Below, one piece after another: positions 16,375 to 25,044 of a DNA stretch of 64,000 nt. Each line of letters opens with the position of its first letter. Position 1 is the first letter of the stretch. Made by a program: the position numbers and the translations under genes. The DNA comes from Sphingobium sp. SCG-1. Lineage in GTDB: Bacteria; Pseudomonadota; Alphaproteobacteria; Sphingomonadales; Sphingomonadaceae. The notes beneath the pieces are model-generated. The model had not been told where the DNA came from, searched no databases, and worked only from the letters and a program-made list of their open reading frames with translations. Where the stretch lies: assembly GCF_002953135.1 (NCBI RefSeq), contig NZ_CP026372.1, forward strand, positions 1,240,001 to 1,304,000, given 5' to 3'.

Positions 16375-17604
16375 ATGGGCAGGGGGCGGATCGGTGCAGG
16401 GCTGGGAGTGGCGATGATCGCCGCCGCGCTGGCCTATGCCGCCGCCGCACAGGATCTCGTGGTTCCCGGCATGGGCGCGACCAGCCTGACGCAGGAACGC
16501 CAGGCGCTAACCGCCGCCCGAAGGCAGGCAGACGCCGCCGCCCGCCGCTCCCGCCAACTCGAAGCGCAGGCCAACCAGGCAACGCAGGACGCCGACCGCG
16601 CCAACCGCAGCGCCGCCGCGCTCGCCGCGCGCATACAGGAGGCCGAGGCTGACATTCAGGCAGCACAGGCCCGCCTCGCGATCATCTCACGGCTACAGGG
16701 CGCGCAGGCCCGCCGCTTGGCCGATCGTCAACAGCCCATCGTCAAACTCACCGCCGCGCTGCAACTCCTCGCCCGCCGCCCGCCCGCGCTGGCGATCGCG
16801 CAGCCCGGTACGATCACTGACGCGGTGCATATGCGCCTCGTCCTCGACGCGATCCTGCCCGTGATCCGCGCCCGCACCGCAGGGCTGCGCGCCGAACTCG
16901 CGCGCAGCCGCGAACTCAGAAGCATTGCCGAACAGGCTGCCCGCGCGCTGGAGAACAGCCGCACCCAACTCGCCACGCGGCAGGGCGAATTGCGCCGCCT
17001 CGAAACCGCCAAGCGCATCGCCTCGCGCGATTATGCGTCCAGCGCCAGCCTCGAAGCCGACCGCGCCATTGCGATGGGCGAACATGCTCGCGACATCGTC
17101 GATTTGATGGATCAACTGGAAAGCGCAAGCGTCCTGCGCGAACGGCTCGCGAGTCTGCCCGGCCCGGTGATGCGCCCCGCGCGCCCAGGCGGCGTCGCCG
17201 CGCCCCGCGCCGACATCGCGCCCGAACAGTCCCGGCTCCCCGCCTATCGCCTCCCCGTAGTCGGCCAACTCGTCACCGGCTTTGGCGAAGTATCGGAAAG
17301 CGGCGTCCGCGCCCGCGGCCTCACCTTTGCCACGCAATCCGGCGCACAGGTCGTCGCGCCGACATCGGGCCGGGTCGCCTATGCGGGTTATTATCGCGGC
17401 TTCGGGCAGATCCTCATCATCGACCATGGGCAAGGCTGGACGACGCTCATCACCAATCTGCACCACCTGTCGGTCGAAGTCGGGAACAGCGTGCGGCAGG
17501 GCACACCGCTCGGCACCGCTGCACCCTCCGCCGCGACCGTCACTGTCGAACTGCGCCGCGATGGCCGCCCGGTCGACATCGTGCCGCTTCTCTCCAGCGG
17601 GTAG
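16375..17604 (+). CDS. EnvC-like murein hydrolase activator (degenerate LytM/M23 domain)
   Basis: 409 residues from the ATG at 16375, with AAGGA 7 nt before it. A signal or anchor segment (about 8-28) is followed by a long Ala/Arg/Gln-rich coiled coil (about 45-260) and a C-terminal LytM domain ('VAPTSGRVAYAGYYRGFGQ', 'IDHGQGWTTLITNLHHLSV'). The zinc-binding His and Asp of active M23 peptidases are missing, as in EnvC, which activates amidases instead of cutting peptidoglycan. Followed by ctpA, as in many Proteobacteria. Confidence 0.85.
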   Translation: MGRGRIGAGLGVAMIAAALAYAAAAQDLVVPGMGATSLTQERQALTAARRQADAAARRSRQLEAQANQATQDADRANRSAAALAARIQEAEADIQAAQARLAIISRLQGAQARRLADRQQPIVKLTAALQLLARRPPALAIAQPGTITDAVHMRLVLDAILPVIRARTAGLRAELARSRELRSIAEQAARALENSRTQLATRQGELRRLETAKRIASRDYASSASLEADRAIAMGEHARDIVDLMDQLESASVLRERLASLPGPVMRPARPGGVAAPRADIAPEQSRLPAYRLPVVGQLVTGFGEVSESGVRARGLTFATQSGAQVVAPTSGRVAYAGYYRGFGQILIIDHGQGWTTLITNLHHLSVEVGNSVRQGTPLGTAAPSAATVTVELRRDGRPVDIVPLLSSG

Positions 17605-17709
17605 CGCTGCATTCATCGACGCGATGCAACGCTCGTCGACCAGACCTTTGCGCCGCGCCGCGAATACGCCTATATCGCCAGGTAACTCCCAGCAGGACTC
17701 AAACACCCG

Positions 17710-19065
17710 ATGAAATCCACCTTCCTCCGAAGTGCCGTAGCTCTCAGTGCGCTTGCCCTCATTCCCGCCACGACGGCGGCTTTGGCAGAGGCGGAAGGCA
17801 ACAGCTACAAGGCGCTCGACGAATTCATGGACGTGTTCCAGAAGGTTCGCAGCGATTATGTCGAGAAGGTCGATGACGAGAAGCTGATCAAGGGCGCCAT
17901 TGAAGGCATGCTCTCCAGCCTGGACCCACATAGCAGCTTCCTCGACGCCCGCGACTTCGCCAACCTGCGTACCCAGACGGAGGGTAATTACGGGGGCCTC
18001 GGCCTCTCCGTCACCTTGGAGGACGGCGCGGTCAAGGTCATCGCCCCGACCGAGGACACCCCGGCTTTCCGCGCGGGGATCAAGGCTGGCGACTATATCA
18101 CGCACCTCGATGGTCAGTTGATCTACGGTGGCACGCTCGACGAAGCCGTCGACAAGATGCGCGGCGCACCGGGCACCGCGATCAAGCTTACCATCGTGCG
18201 CCCTGGCCGCGACAAGCCCATCGACCTGTCGCTCACCCGCGAAGTCATCGAGCTGAAGCCGGTGAAGTGGGAAGTGAAGGATAATATCGGCATCATCAAC
18301 ATCGTCAGCTTCTCGGCCAACACCGGCGCCGACGTGCGTTCGGCGATCCGCAGCATCGACAAGTCACTGGGACGCAAGCCGACCGGATATATTCTCGACA
18401 TGCGGTCCAACCCCGGCGGCCTGCTCGACGAAGCCGTGTCGGTCAGCGACGTGTTCCTGGAGCGCGGCGAAATCGTCTCACAGCGCGGCCGCGCCAAGGG
18501 CGATGTCGAACGCTATTTCGCCAAGCCCGGCGACGACGCGAAGGGCCTGCCGGTCATCGTGCTGGTCGACAGTGGCTCGGCCTCGGCCTCGGAAATCGTC
18601 GCGGGCGCGCTGCAGGACCAGCATCGCGGCCTCGTTATGGGCGAGCGCAGCTTCGGCAAGGGCAGCGTCCAGACGCTGCTGCCGCTCAGCAATACGACCG
18701 CCCTGCGTCTCACTACGGCACGCTATTATACGCCTTCGGGCCGGTCGGTGCAGGAAGGTGGCATCGAGCCCGATATCCGCGTGCCGCAGATTTCCGATCC
18801 CGATTACAAGGCACGCCCCAAGTTCCGCGAAAGCGACCTGCGTCGTCACTTGATCAACGAGATCAAGGTGGACGACAAGACGCTGGAGGAAGACGCCAAG
18901 GAAGATCCTCGCTTCAAGATGACAGCGGACGAATTGAAGAAAAAGGGCATCGACGACTTCCAGCTTTATTACGCGATGCAGACGATCGGCCGGATAGGGG
19001 GCGCCAAGCCTTCGATAATGGCCCGCGCCACGCCTGTTGCCGTCCGCAAGACCGCGTCGCGCTGA
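17710..19065 (+). CDS. ctpA: S41 family carboxy-terminal processing protease
   Basis: 451 residues. A signal peptide (about 1-26) is followed by a PDZ domain (about 95-165) and the S41 protease core. The catalytic Ser292 in 'DSGSASASEIVAGA' and Lys317 in 'GERSFGKGSVQT' have the 25-residue spacing of the Ser/Lys dyad. Periplasmic enzymes of this family trim protein C-termini and regulate murein hydrolases. Co-directional with the envC-like gene, suggesting joint control of peptidoglycan cleavage. Confidence 0.95.
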   Translation: MKSTFLRSAVALSALALIPATTAALAEAEGNSYKALDEFMDVFQKVRSDYVEKVDDEKLIKGAIEGMLSSLDPHSSFLDARDFANLRTQTEGNYGGLGLSVTLEDGAVKVIAPTEDTPAFRAGIKAGDYITHLDGQLIYGGTLDEAVDKMRGAPGTAIKLTIVRPGRDKPIDLSLTREVIELKPVKWEVKDNIGIINIVSFSANTGADVRSAIRSIDKSLGRKPTGYILDMRSNPGGLLDEAVSVSDVFLERGEIVSQRGRAKGDVERYFAKPGDDAKGLPVIVLVDSGSASASEIVAGALQDQHRGLVMGERSFGKGSVQTLLPLSNTTALRLTTARYYTPSGRSVQEGGIEPDIRVPQISDPDYKARPKFRESDLRRHLINEIKVDDKTLEEDAKEDPRFKMTADELKKKGIDDFQLYYAMQTIGRIGGAKPSIMARATPVAVRKTASR

Positions 19066-19105
19066 GCATGGGGAATTCGAAGCGGCTCGCTTTGACGGTT
19101 TTGGC

Positions 19106-19591
19106 ATGACGGCTTTGTCCAGAGCCCGCCTCATCGCGATCCTCGCGCCCGTCGCTTTGCTCGGCGGCGCGCTGATCTCGCAATATGTTTTCGGCCTTCA
19201 TCCGTGCGAAATGTGCATGTGGCAGCGTTGGCCGCATCTCGCGGCAATCGCCCTTGCGCTGCTTGCCATCGTAACGCGCGGGAAGCCCTCCACCAGCGCC
19301 GCGCTCACGGCCCTCGCGGCCATCGCGATCGGAGTCAGCGGCGGCATCGGCGCGTTCCATGCCGGCGTCGAATATGGCTGGTGGACCGGGCTGACCGCCT
19401 GCTCCACCACGCCGGTCGGGGGCAGCGCCGCCGATATTCTCGACAGCATCATGGCGACGCCGCTCACGCGCTGCGACGTTGCGCCATGGTCGCTGTTCGG
19501 CATTTCGCTCGCCGGCTTCAACGCGCTCTTGTCGCTGGCCGCCGCCATTGCCATTTTGGCATTGCTGGCAAAGGCGCGGAGGTCCGCATGA
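19106..19591 (+). CDS. dsbB: Disulfide bond formation protein B
   Basis: 161 residues with four membrane helices. It re-oxidises DsbA and passes electrons to quinone. The first periplasmic pair C34/C37 lies in 'HPCEMCMWQRWPH' and the second pair is C99 and C123. The frame is open further upstream, but the ATG at 19106 directly precedes the first helix and fits the family. The stop overlaps the coq7 start (ATGA), tying a quinone-dependent oxidase gene to a ubiquinone synthesis gene. Confidence 0.9.
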   Translation: MTALSRARLIAILAPVALLGGALISQYVFGLHPCEMCMWQRWPHLAAIALALLAIVTRGKPSTSAALTALAAIAIGVSGGIGAFHAGVEYGWWTGLTACSTTPVGGSAADILDSIMATPLTRCDVAPWSLFGISLAGFNALLSLAAAIAILALLAKARRSA

Positions 19592-20133
19592 CGGTGGCGA
19601 AGGATTACCCGAGACCGGGGCGCAAGCCCGACACTGCCGCGATGCTGCGCGTGGATCAGGCGGGCGAATATGGCGCGACGCGGATCTACGCGGGCCAGCT
19701 TGCCGTGATGGGCGACCGCCACCCGATGAGTCGCGTCATCGCCGGAATGGCCGCGCAGGAAGAACGCCACCGTCAGACCTTCGACCGCATGATCGTGGAG
19801 CGCGGCGTGCGCCCCGCCTTGCTCCAGCCGATCTGGGACGTTGCGGGTCATGCGCTCGGTGCTGTCACGGCGGCCTTGGGCCCGGAGGCAGCAATGGCCT
19901 GCACCGCCGCGATCGAAACCGAGATCGACCGCCATTATGCGGAGCAGCGCGTCGCGCTGGGGCAGCACGACAAGGAACTATCCACTGCCGTCGAGGATTT
20001 TCAGGCAGAGGAACTGGAGCATCGCGATGCCGCGATTGCCCATGGCGCGGAAAAGGCACTGGGTTATGCACTGCTCTCGGGCATGATCCGCCTGGGGTGC
20101 CGTGCGGCGATAAAGCTCTCGGCGCGTATTTGA
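19588..20133 (+). CDS. coq7: Demethoxyubiquinone hydroxylase (Coq7 family)
   Basis: 181 residues from the ATG at 19588, overlapping the dsbB stop by 4 nt. It is a di-iron monooxygenase that hydroxylates the penultimate ubiquinone precursor. Iron ligands are visible: Glu27 in 'LRVDQAGEYGATRIY', the 'EERH' motif at 58-61, Glu in 'AIETEIDRHY', and 'EELEHRD' near the C-terminus. An upstream extension of the frame reads through dsbB in another phase and is not coding. The 181-aa secreted gene follows 11 bases after the stop. Confidence 0.93.
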   Translation: MTVAKDYPRPGRKPDTAAMLRVDQAGEYGATRIYAGQLAVMGDRHPMSRVIAGMAAQEERHRQTFDRMIVERGVRPALLQPIWDVAGHALGAVTAALGPEAAMACTAAIETEIDRHYAEQRVALGQHDKELSTAVEDFQAEELEHRDAAIAHGAEKALGYALLSGMIRLGCRAAIKLSARI

Positions 20134-20144
20134 AGGATGAAGCT

Positions 20145-20690
20145 ATGAAGATCCTGCCGCTTGCCACCCTGGCGCTTCTGATGCTGCCAGCCTCGGTGCT
20201 CGCGCAGGATGGGCCTGCGTCCCCGCCTGCCGCGGTCCCCGCCGGCACCGACAATGAGAAGGTCAATCTCGTCATCGTCTATGGCGACGATCCATGCCCC
20301 AAGACTGCCGGTGACGAACTCGTCGTGTGCGGCCGCAAGGAGGAAAAGGAACGCTACCGCATTCCCGAACCCTTGCGCGGCGATCCGAACGCCCCCGCCA
20401 ACCAGGCATGGGGCCAGCAGTACAAGTCGCTCGAATATGTCGGCAAGTCGGGCATCGACAGTTGCTCGCCATCTGGTATCGGTGGCTTCACCGGCTGCTT
20501 CAATCAGTTGGCGCGTAATGCGAAGGCGGAAAAGCAGCAGGCCAAGAACGCCAGTTGGGGCGATCTAGTCGCGGCGGAACGGGCCAAGCGTCTCTCCACC
20601 ATCGATGCGCAATCGGATGCCATCGAAGCGCGCGTGAAAGCGGAAGAGGCTGCAGCGAAGAAGGATGCGCCGGTCACTGCGCCGAACTGA
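20145..20690 (+). CDS. Secreted hypothetical protein, tandem paralog 1
   Basis: 181 residues with a signal peptide (1-20, cleavage after Val-Leu-Ala). The mature part contains 'YGDDPCPKTAGDELVVCGRK' followed by 'ERYRIPEPLRGDP', and two more Cys near 'DSCSPSGIGGFTGC', suggesting two disulfides. The C-terminal 50 residues are Lys/Ala-rich and helical. AAGGA precedes the ATG by 7 nt. The next gene is a shorter paralog with the same Cys pattern. I know this type only from sphingomonads and no function is established. Co-location with dsbB may matter for its disulfides. Confidence 0.7.
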   Translation: MKILPLATLALLMLPASVLAQDGPASPPAAVPAGTDNEKVNLVIVYGDDPCPKTAGDELVVCGRKEEKERYRIPEPLRGDPNAPANQAWGQQYKSLEYVGKSGIDSCSPSGIGGFTGCFNQLARNAKAEKQQAKNASWGDLVAAERAKRLSTIDAQSDAIEARVKAEEAAAKKDAPVTAPN

Positions 20691-20756
20691 TAGGACTGGT
20701 GAGGCCGATACGTTGTATACAGCAACCATTCAGCCATGCGGGTTGACTGTGTCGTC

Positions 20757-21143
20757 ATGAAGAACCTTTTGTCAATTACCGTGCTGTCTCTATACGCAGT
20801 TGCAGGGGCCTCGGCCTTTGCCGAGCCGCCGCAACGCATTTACTCTCTCGTGGTCTATGGCAATGACGCTTGCCCGCCTTCCGAAGGCGACGAAATCGTC
20901 GTCTGCGCCCGCAAGCCAGAGTCCGAGCGCTATCGCATCCCCAAGACACTGAGGGACAAGCCAGCCCTGTCGGGCGGCCCCGGCTGGGGCAGTCAGGTCG
21001 CGAACATGGAAGCGGTCGGGCGGCAGACGCTACCTGGAAGCTGCTCTGTAAACGGCAGTTACGGCTTCACCGGCTGCACGGCGGCGGCGCTTCGACAGTG
21101 GTTCGCCGAACGCCGGATGCAGCAATCCGCCGGGGTACCCTGA
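20757..21143 (+). CDS. Secreted hypothetical protein, tandem paralog 2
   Basis: 128 residues from the ATG at 20757, which begins a good signal peptide (to about Ala-Phe-Ala). It repeats the architecture of its upstream neighbour: 'YGNDACPPSEGDEIVVCARK', 'ERYRIPKTLRD' and 'GSCSVNGSYGFTGC'. The charged C-terminal helix of the neighbour is absent. No clear ribosome binding site is visible. Four conserved Cys imply disulfides in the periplasm. Confidence 0.65.
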   Translation: MKNLLSITVLSLYAVAGASAFAEPPQRIYSLVVYGNDACPPSEGDEIVVCARKPESERYRIPKTLRDKPALSGGPGWGSQVANMEAVGRQTLPGSCSVNGSYGFTGCTAAALRQWFAERRMQQSAGVP

Positions 21144-21175
21144 TACTCCCGAACGTCGCTGATAGAGTTCGAAAT

Positions 21176-21580
21176 TTACTTTTTAGAAGCCTTTGCTTTG
21201 CATTGCTCGCTGTCTTCCGACGGCGACGAAAAGCCGAAATCACTACCTGTGATCTTTGCGGTCGCTCCTACGCCTGCCAGCAGCATAGACGCTGCCAGCG
21301 CGCCGCCTATCATGAAGCTGCGTGTGTTAGCCTTGGTCCGCTTAATCGGGGCAAGGGTGTTGTCTTGCAGATCAACGAGGCGGTCAGAGCTTTTGAGGGC
21401 TTCAGCACCATCCCATGCCGCTTCGACCCGCGCGAAGGCAACGGCATGCGCCGGGCTTGCCTCGATCCAGCCGTAAATCCGTGCCTTCTCGTCTTCGTCA
21501 GCGTCAGAACGAAGTTTGACAAGAAGCCTTGCGGCCTCTTCCTCTATCTCCGACCAATTGCGCCCGTTCGACTCCAGCAC
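21176..21580 (-). CDS. Short FecR-like anti-sigma factor lacking the FecR domain
   Basis: 134 residues from a GTG that overlaps the sigma gene by 77 nt. The N-terminal part ('EEEAARLLVKLRSDADEDEK', 'YGWIEASPAHAVAFARVEAAW') is the cytoplasmic sigma-binding region of FecR/PupR-type regulators (DUF4880). One membrane helix follows (about 89-108). Only about 25 residues remain outside, so the periplasmic FecR sensor domain is absent; typical members have over 300 residues. It is either a minimal anti-sigma factor or a truncated one. Confidence 0.7.
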   Translation of the reverse strand: MLESNGRNWSEIEEEAARLLVKLRSDADEDEKARIYGWIEASPAHAVAFARVEAAWDGAEALKSSDRLVDLQDNTLAPIKRTKANTRSFMIGGALAASMLLAGVGATAKITGSDFGFSSPSEDSEQCKAKASKK

Positions 21581-22103
21581 TTTCCGAATCCATTTCTTCG
21601 CGTTCCGACCAAGCGCGCATAACCATTGTGATGGCTTTGGCTAGATGCTTTTCAACAGTAGAAACGGATAGGCCCATTTCTTCCGCTATTTCGCTCATGG
21701 ATTTCTCGTGGATGCGACGGAGGATGAAGACTCGGCGGCATTGAACTGGCAGCGACTCGACGATCTTCTCGACTTGCCGGAGCGCGTCGCGCGCTTCGAG
21801 CTGCCCTTCAAGCCCGGTATCCGATTGCAGTAGTTCTAGGTCCGCGATCGTCTCGAAGCTGACGATCTTGTTCCTACGCGCATTATCGATAACTAGATTG
21901 CGGGCGATTGTGAAAAGATAGGCGCGGCCTGCCGTGACCGGTTCCCAGTTATCAGTGGCATAGGCCCGTGCGAGCACTTCTGCCACCGTCTCTTCCAGCT
22001 CTTGCGTGGGTGGCAGAATGCGCCGCAACCGTCCCCGCAGAGCGGCTTCGTGCGGCAGTAGTGTTGACTTGAACCACTCAAGCTTTGCGCGAACCCGATC
22101 CAC
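21504..22103 (-). CDS. ECF-family RNA polymerase sigma factor
   Basis: 199 residues from a GTG start with AAGGGGG well spaced before it. Region 2 is seen in 'ETVAEVLARAYATDNWEPVT' and 'AYLFTIARNLVIDNARRNKI'; region 4 in 'ESLPVQCRRVFILRRIHEKS' and 'MSEIAEEMGLSVSTVEKHLA'. It resembles the FecI-like group. The gene overlaps the short anti-sigma gene by 77 nt, so the two are probably translationally coupled. No TonB receptor gene follows, unlike most FecI/FecR loci. Confidence 0.88.
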   Translation of the reverse strand: MDRVRAKLEWFKSTLLPHEAALRGRLRRILPPTQELEETVAEVLARAYATDNWEPVTAGRAYLFTIARNLVIDNARRNKIVSFETIADLELLQSDTGLEGQLEARDALRQVEKIVESLPVQCRRVFILRRIHEKSMSEIAEEMGLSVSTVEKHLAKAITMVMRAWSEREEMDSESAGVERAQLVGDRGRGRKASCQTSF

Positions 22104-22336
22104 ACCAGCCCCCTTGTGTGTTTTCCTTGTCGCCTCTCAGCCTCTCCGTCTTTGTGCTTATGAGCATATTTCAATCATGATTCGGACAGGCTGTCTATGC
22201 ATGAGTGCAACTTTTCATGCTTTTGACGTAAATTCGTAATCGATTGTTCTTTTCCGTTCCTTTTGCGGCACAGGATCATTGTGCCCATGTAAGTTGGGCG
22301 TGGCGAGAGAATAGAATTGTGCCTTTAGATGATAGG

Positions 22337-22876
22337 CTACGCGCACTTCTCGTGACGAAACGTCGCTGACGGATTTTGCTCGATACGGACTAGGGTCGTC
22401 CCGCCGTTCTCCAGCTTCAAAGTCATGGTTTTGGTCCAGTTCTGCCCTTCGCCGCTGAAGTCGAAGCGGGCTTTCACTTCGGTAGGCGAAACAGCGTCGA
22501 TGCTCTTGAGCTGGCCCAACGATTCGTAGAACTTCAGGCTGCTGGCGCTGACCGTCACTAGTCCCTTGGTATCGGAGCGGCTGAGGTCGCAATCGTTCCT
22601 GACCATGCCCCATCGCCCGCGGAAGGCCGTCGGCAGTCCGCTTTCTGATCCGCTCGATTCAGTAGTAGTCGGCGACACCTGCGTCTCGTTCGCGGCGTCG
22701 GAAACGCTAGCCGTGTTGACGGGCTCGACCTCTTCGACAGAATTGCGGATGGCGACATTATCCAGGGCCGGCGCGTCGTCCTGCTTCTGACAAGCGGATA
22801 CTACCAGCGTGGCCGTCGCCACCAACAGGCTGGTAATGACGCGCGCCGTCTTTTTAAATTTCCGATCCCTGTCCAT
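22337..22876 (-). CDS. Lipoprotein of unknown function
   Basis: About 179 residues. The N-terminus is basic and then hydrophobic, ending in the lipobox 'VVSAC', so it is probably lipidated at that Cys. A Ser/Thr/Glu-rich linker follows (about 35-80), then a small beta-rich domain starting 'FRGRWGMVRNDCDLSRSDTK' and ending 'ATFRHEKCA', with two Cys that could pair. The start is uncertain: a GTG at 22888 and an ATG at 22876 are both possible. No family recognised. Confidence 0.65.
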   Translation of the reverse strand: MDRDRKFKKTARVITSLLVATATLVVSACQKQDDAPALDNVAIRNSVEEVEPVNTASVSDAANETQVSPTTTESSGSESGLPTAFRGRWGMVRNDCDLSRSDTKGLVTVSASSLKFYESLGQLKSIDAVSPTEVKARFDFSGEGQNWTKTMTLKLENGGTTLVRIEQNPSATFRHEKCA

Positions 22877-23070
22877 GCCCCAATCCACCCTGTTCCTGTT
22901 TGATCAGTTGATTGCCGGACTACCTCCGAATGAGCCGTCCGGCATCGACAAGCCTTGCGCCCATCGCGGCAGTATCGCAATGGTGCCACAACGAAGTCGT
23001 GACGCTTGGCGTTCCGCTTTTCGGACGGTACAGGTCACGCACAACAGGGCCGCCACGGAGCGTTAGTATC

Positions 23071-23700
23071 TTGCCAAGCCAACCCAGATTCAAACGCAGC
23101 CGCGCCGTGGCTCTCGAAACCTGCCGGACGGCCGCGACCGATTACCTCGATTTTCTCGCGGCCTGGGTCAAGAAGCCGCGCCAGACGGCGTCGGTCGTCC
23201 CCAGCAGTCGCTATCTTGCACAGCTGATGGTGCGCGGGCTTGATCCCGCCGATGGCCGCGTGATGGAACTGGGCGGTGGCACCGGCGTCTTCACGCGCGC
23301 CATCCTCGCAACCGGATTGCCTGCCGAAAAGCTGGAGGTAGTGGAGATCAATCCCGGCTTCGCGCGCAGCCTGCGCCGCCATTTCCCCCGCGCCTCGATC
23401 CTCGAAGTACCCGCGCAAAGCGTCTCCTCCCATGCAGCGGGCGAGCGGGGCAGCTATCAGATGGTCGTCAGCGGCCTGCCACTGCTCGCGATGGACAAGA
23501 GCCTGCACATCGCCATCCTTTCCGAAGCATTTGCGATGCTGCGTCCTGGCGGCAGCTTCGTGCAATTCACCTATTCGGTGCGTCCCCCCGTTTCCAAAAC
23601 CATCCTAGACATGCTCGATCTGGACGTGTCGCGCGTGGGGCATACGGTTCGCAACTTTCCCCCTGCCACGGTATTCCGCTTCACTCGCCGCAGCGAATGA
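23071..23700 (+). CDS. Class I SAM-dependent methyltransferase (PmtA-like phospholipid N-methyltransferase)
   Basis: About 209 residues if it starts at the TTG 23071, with GGAG ten bases before it; the open frame extends upstream to 22912 but that part looks non-coding. 'TASVVPSSRYLAQLMVRGL' is characteristic of the PmtA-type phosphatidylethanolamine N-methyltransferases. 'VMELGGGTGVFTRAIL' is the SAM-binding glycine motif. 'FVQFTYSVRPPV' near the C-terminus also fits. It could methylate a membrane lipid headgroup. The stop overlaps the next start (ATGA). Confidence 0.75.
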   Translation: MPSQPRFKRSRAVALETCRTAATDYLDFLAAWVKKPRQTASVVPSSRYLAQLMVRGLDPADGRVMELGGGTGVFTRAILATGLPAEKLEVVEINPGFARSLRRHFPRASILEVPAQSVSSHAAGERGSYQMVVSGLPLLAMDKSLHIAILSEAFAMLRPGGSFVQFTYSVRPPVSKTILDMLDLDVSRVGHTVRNFPPATVFRFTRRSE

Positions 23701-24872
23701 CCGACCAATATGATGCGATAATCCTCGGTGCAGGCGGCGCCGGGCTGATGTGCGCGGCTATCGCAGGACAACGCGGCAAACGCGTGCTGGTGATCGACCA
23801 TGCCGAAGCCGCGGGGAAGAAGATCCTGATTTCCGGCGGCGGGCGCTGCAATTTCACGAACATCCACACAGCGCCCGACCGATATCTCTCTGCCAACAAA
23901 CACTTCATGAAGTCCGCGCTGGGCCGCTACACCGCCGCCGACTTCATCGCCTTGGTCGAGCAATACGGCATCGCCTATCACGAGAAGGCGCTGGGGCAGC
24001 TCTTTTGCGATGGCTCCGCGCGGCAGATCGTTGCGATGCTGCTAGAGGAATGCGCGAAGGGCAGGGCAGAGATCGCGCTGGGCGACGCCATCACCGACAT
24101 CGCCCATGCCGACGCGCAATATCGCGTCACCTTCGGCGCGCGCACAGCCTCCGCGCCTGCGCTCATCATCGCCACTGGCGGCCCATCCATCCCGAAGATG
24201 GGCGCAACCGGCTTCGCCTATGACCTCGCCCGCAAGTTCGGCATGAAAGTCGTCGAGCCGCGCCCGGCGCTAGTCCCGCTGACATTGGGCGGCGACGAAA
24301 CCCTGTTCCGCGACCTGTCCGGAGTCTCCGCCGACGTCATCGCGCGTTGCGGCAAAACCGCCTTCCGCGAAGCCGCTCTTTTCACGCATCGTGGATTGTC
24401 CGGCCCGGCGATCCTGCAGATCTCGTCTTATTGGCGGCACGGACAGCCCATCGGAATCGACTTCCTGCCCTCCAACAGCGCCGACTGGCTGGTCGAAGCA
24501 AAACGCCTCAAACCCCGCGCAACTCTGCGCTCCACGCTCGCCTCGGCACTCCCCGATCGCCTCGCCGAAACCCTGTCGGAACGCCTCGCCCTTCCCGGCG
24601 ATCTCGCCAGCCAGACCGACAAAGCACTCCAAGCCGCGACCCAGCGGCTCGCCGCCTGGCAATTCCACCCGAACGGCACCGAAGGCCTCGCCAAGGCCGA
24701 AGTCACGCTGGGCGGCATCAGCACCGCAGAGCTGTCGTCTCAGACGATGGAATCGCGCACATCTCCGGGTCTTTTCGCCATCGGAGAGGCCGTCGACGTA
24801 ACAGGTTGGCTAGGGGGCTATAATTTTCAGTGGGCATGGTCTAGTGGGTGGGCAGCCGGGCAGGCTCTTTAG
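23697..24872 (+). CDS. HI0933-family NAD(P)/FAD-dependent oxidoreductase
   Basis: 391 residues. The N-terminal 'AIILGAGGAGLMCAAIAGQR' is the dinucleotide-binding loop for FAD. 'GKKILISGGGRCNFTN' is the signature of the HI0933/YhiN family. The C-terminal 'TSPGLFAIGEAVDVTGWLGG' followed by 'NFQWAWSSG' is the second FAD-contact motif of the same family. The reaction is not established. The 4-nt overlap with the methyltransferase gene implies a two-gene operon. Confidence 0.9.
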   Translation: MTDQYDAIILGAGGAGLMCAAIAGQRGKRVLVIDHAEAAGKKILISGGGRCNFTNIHTAPDRYLSANKHFMKSALGRYTAADFIALVEQYGIAYHEKALGQLFCDGSARQIVAMLLEECAKGRAEIALGDAITDIAHADAQYRVTFGARTASAPALIIATGGPSIPKMGATGFAYDLARKFGMKVVEPRPALVPLTLGGDETLFRDLSGVSADVIARCGKTAFREAALFTHRGLSGPAILQISSYWRHGQPIGIDFLPSNSADWLVEAKRLKPRATLRSTLASALPDRLAETLSERLALPGDLASQTDKALQAATQRLAAWQFHPNGTEGLAKAEVTLGGISTAELSSQTMESRTSPGLFAIGEAVDVTGWLGGYNFQWAWSSGWAAGQAL

Positions 24873-24972
24873 TGCACGCTGCCCCGGAGTGATTTCAGGT
24901 CGGAAGGGTGGTTTTCGCTGGGTGGATTAGCATCTGGCGTCTTGAAGCCACTGAAAAACATAAGAAAAATGG

Positions 24973-24987
24973 GGAACCGGCCGTTCC
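24973..24987. promoter_or_regulatory. Inverted repeat in the helicase leader
   Basis: GGAAC and GTTCC flank CGGCC, giving a perfect 5-bp inverted repeat about 60 bases before the helicase start. It could be an operator or a small leader hairpin. Evidence is limited to symmetry and position. Confidence 0.25.
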
Positions 24988-25044
24988 AGACGTCACATCA
25001 TAATTTCAGCCGTTGCGGCGTGCCAAACTGATTCGAGTATTAGA

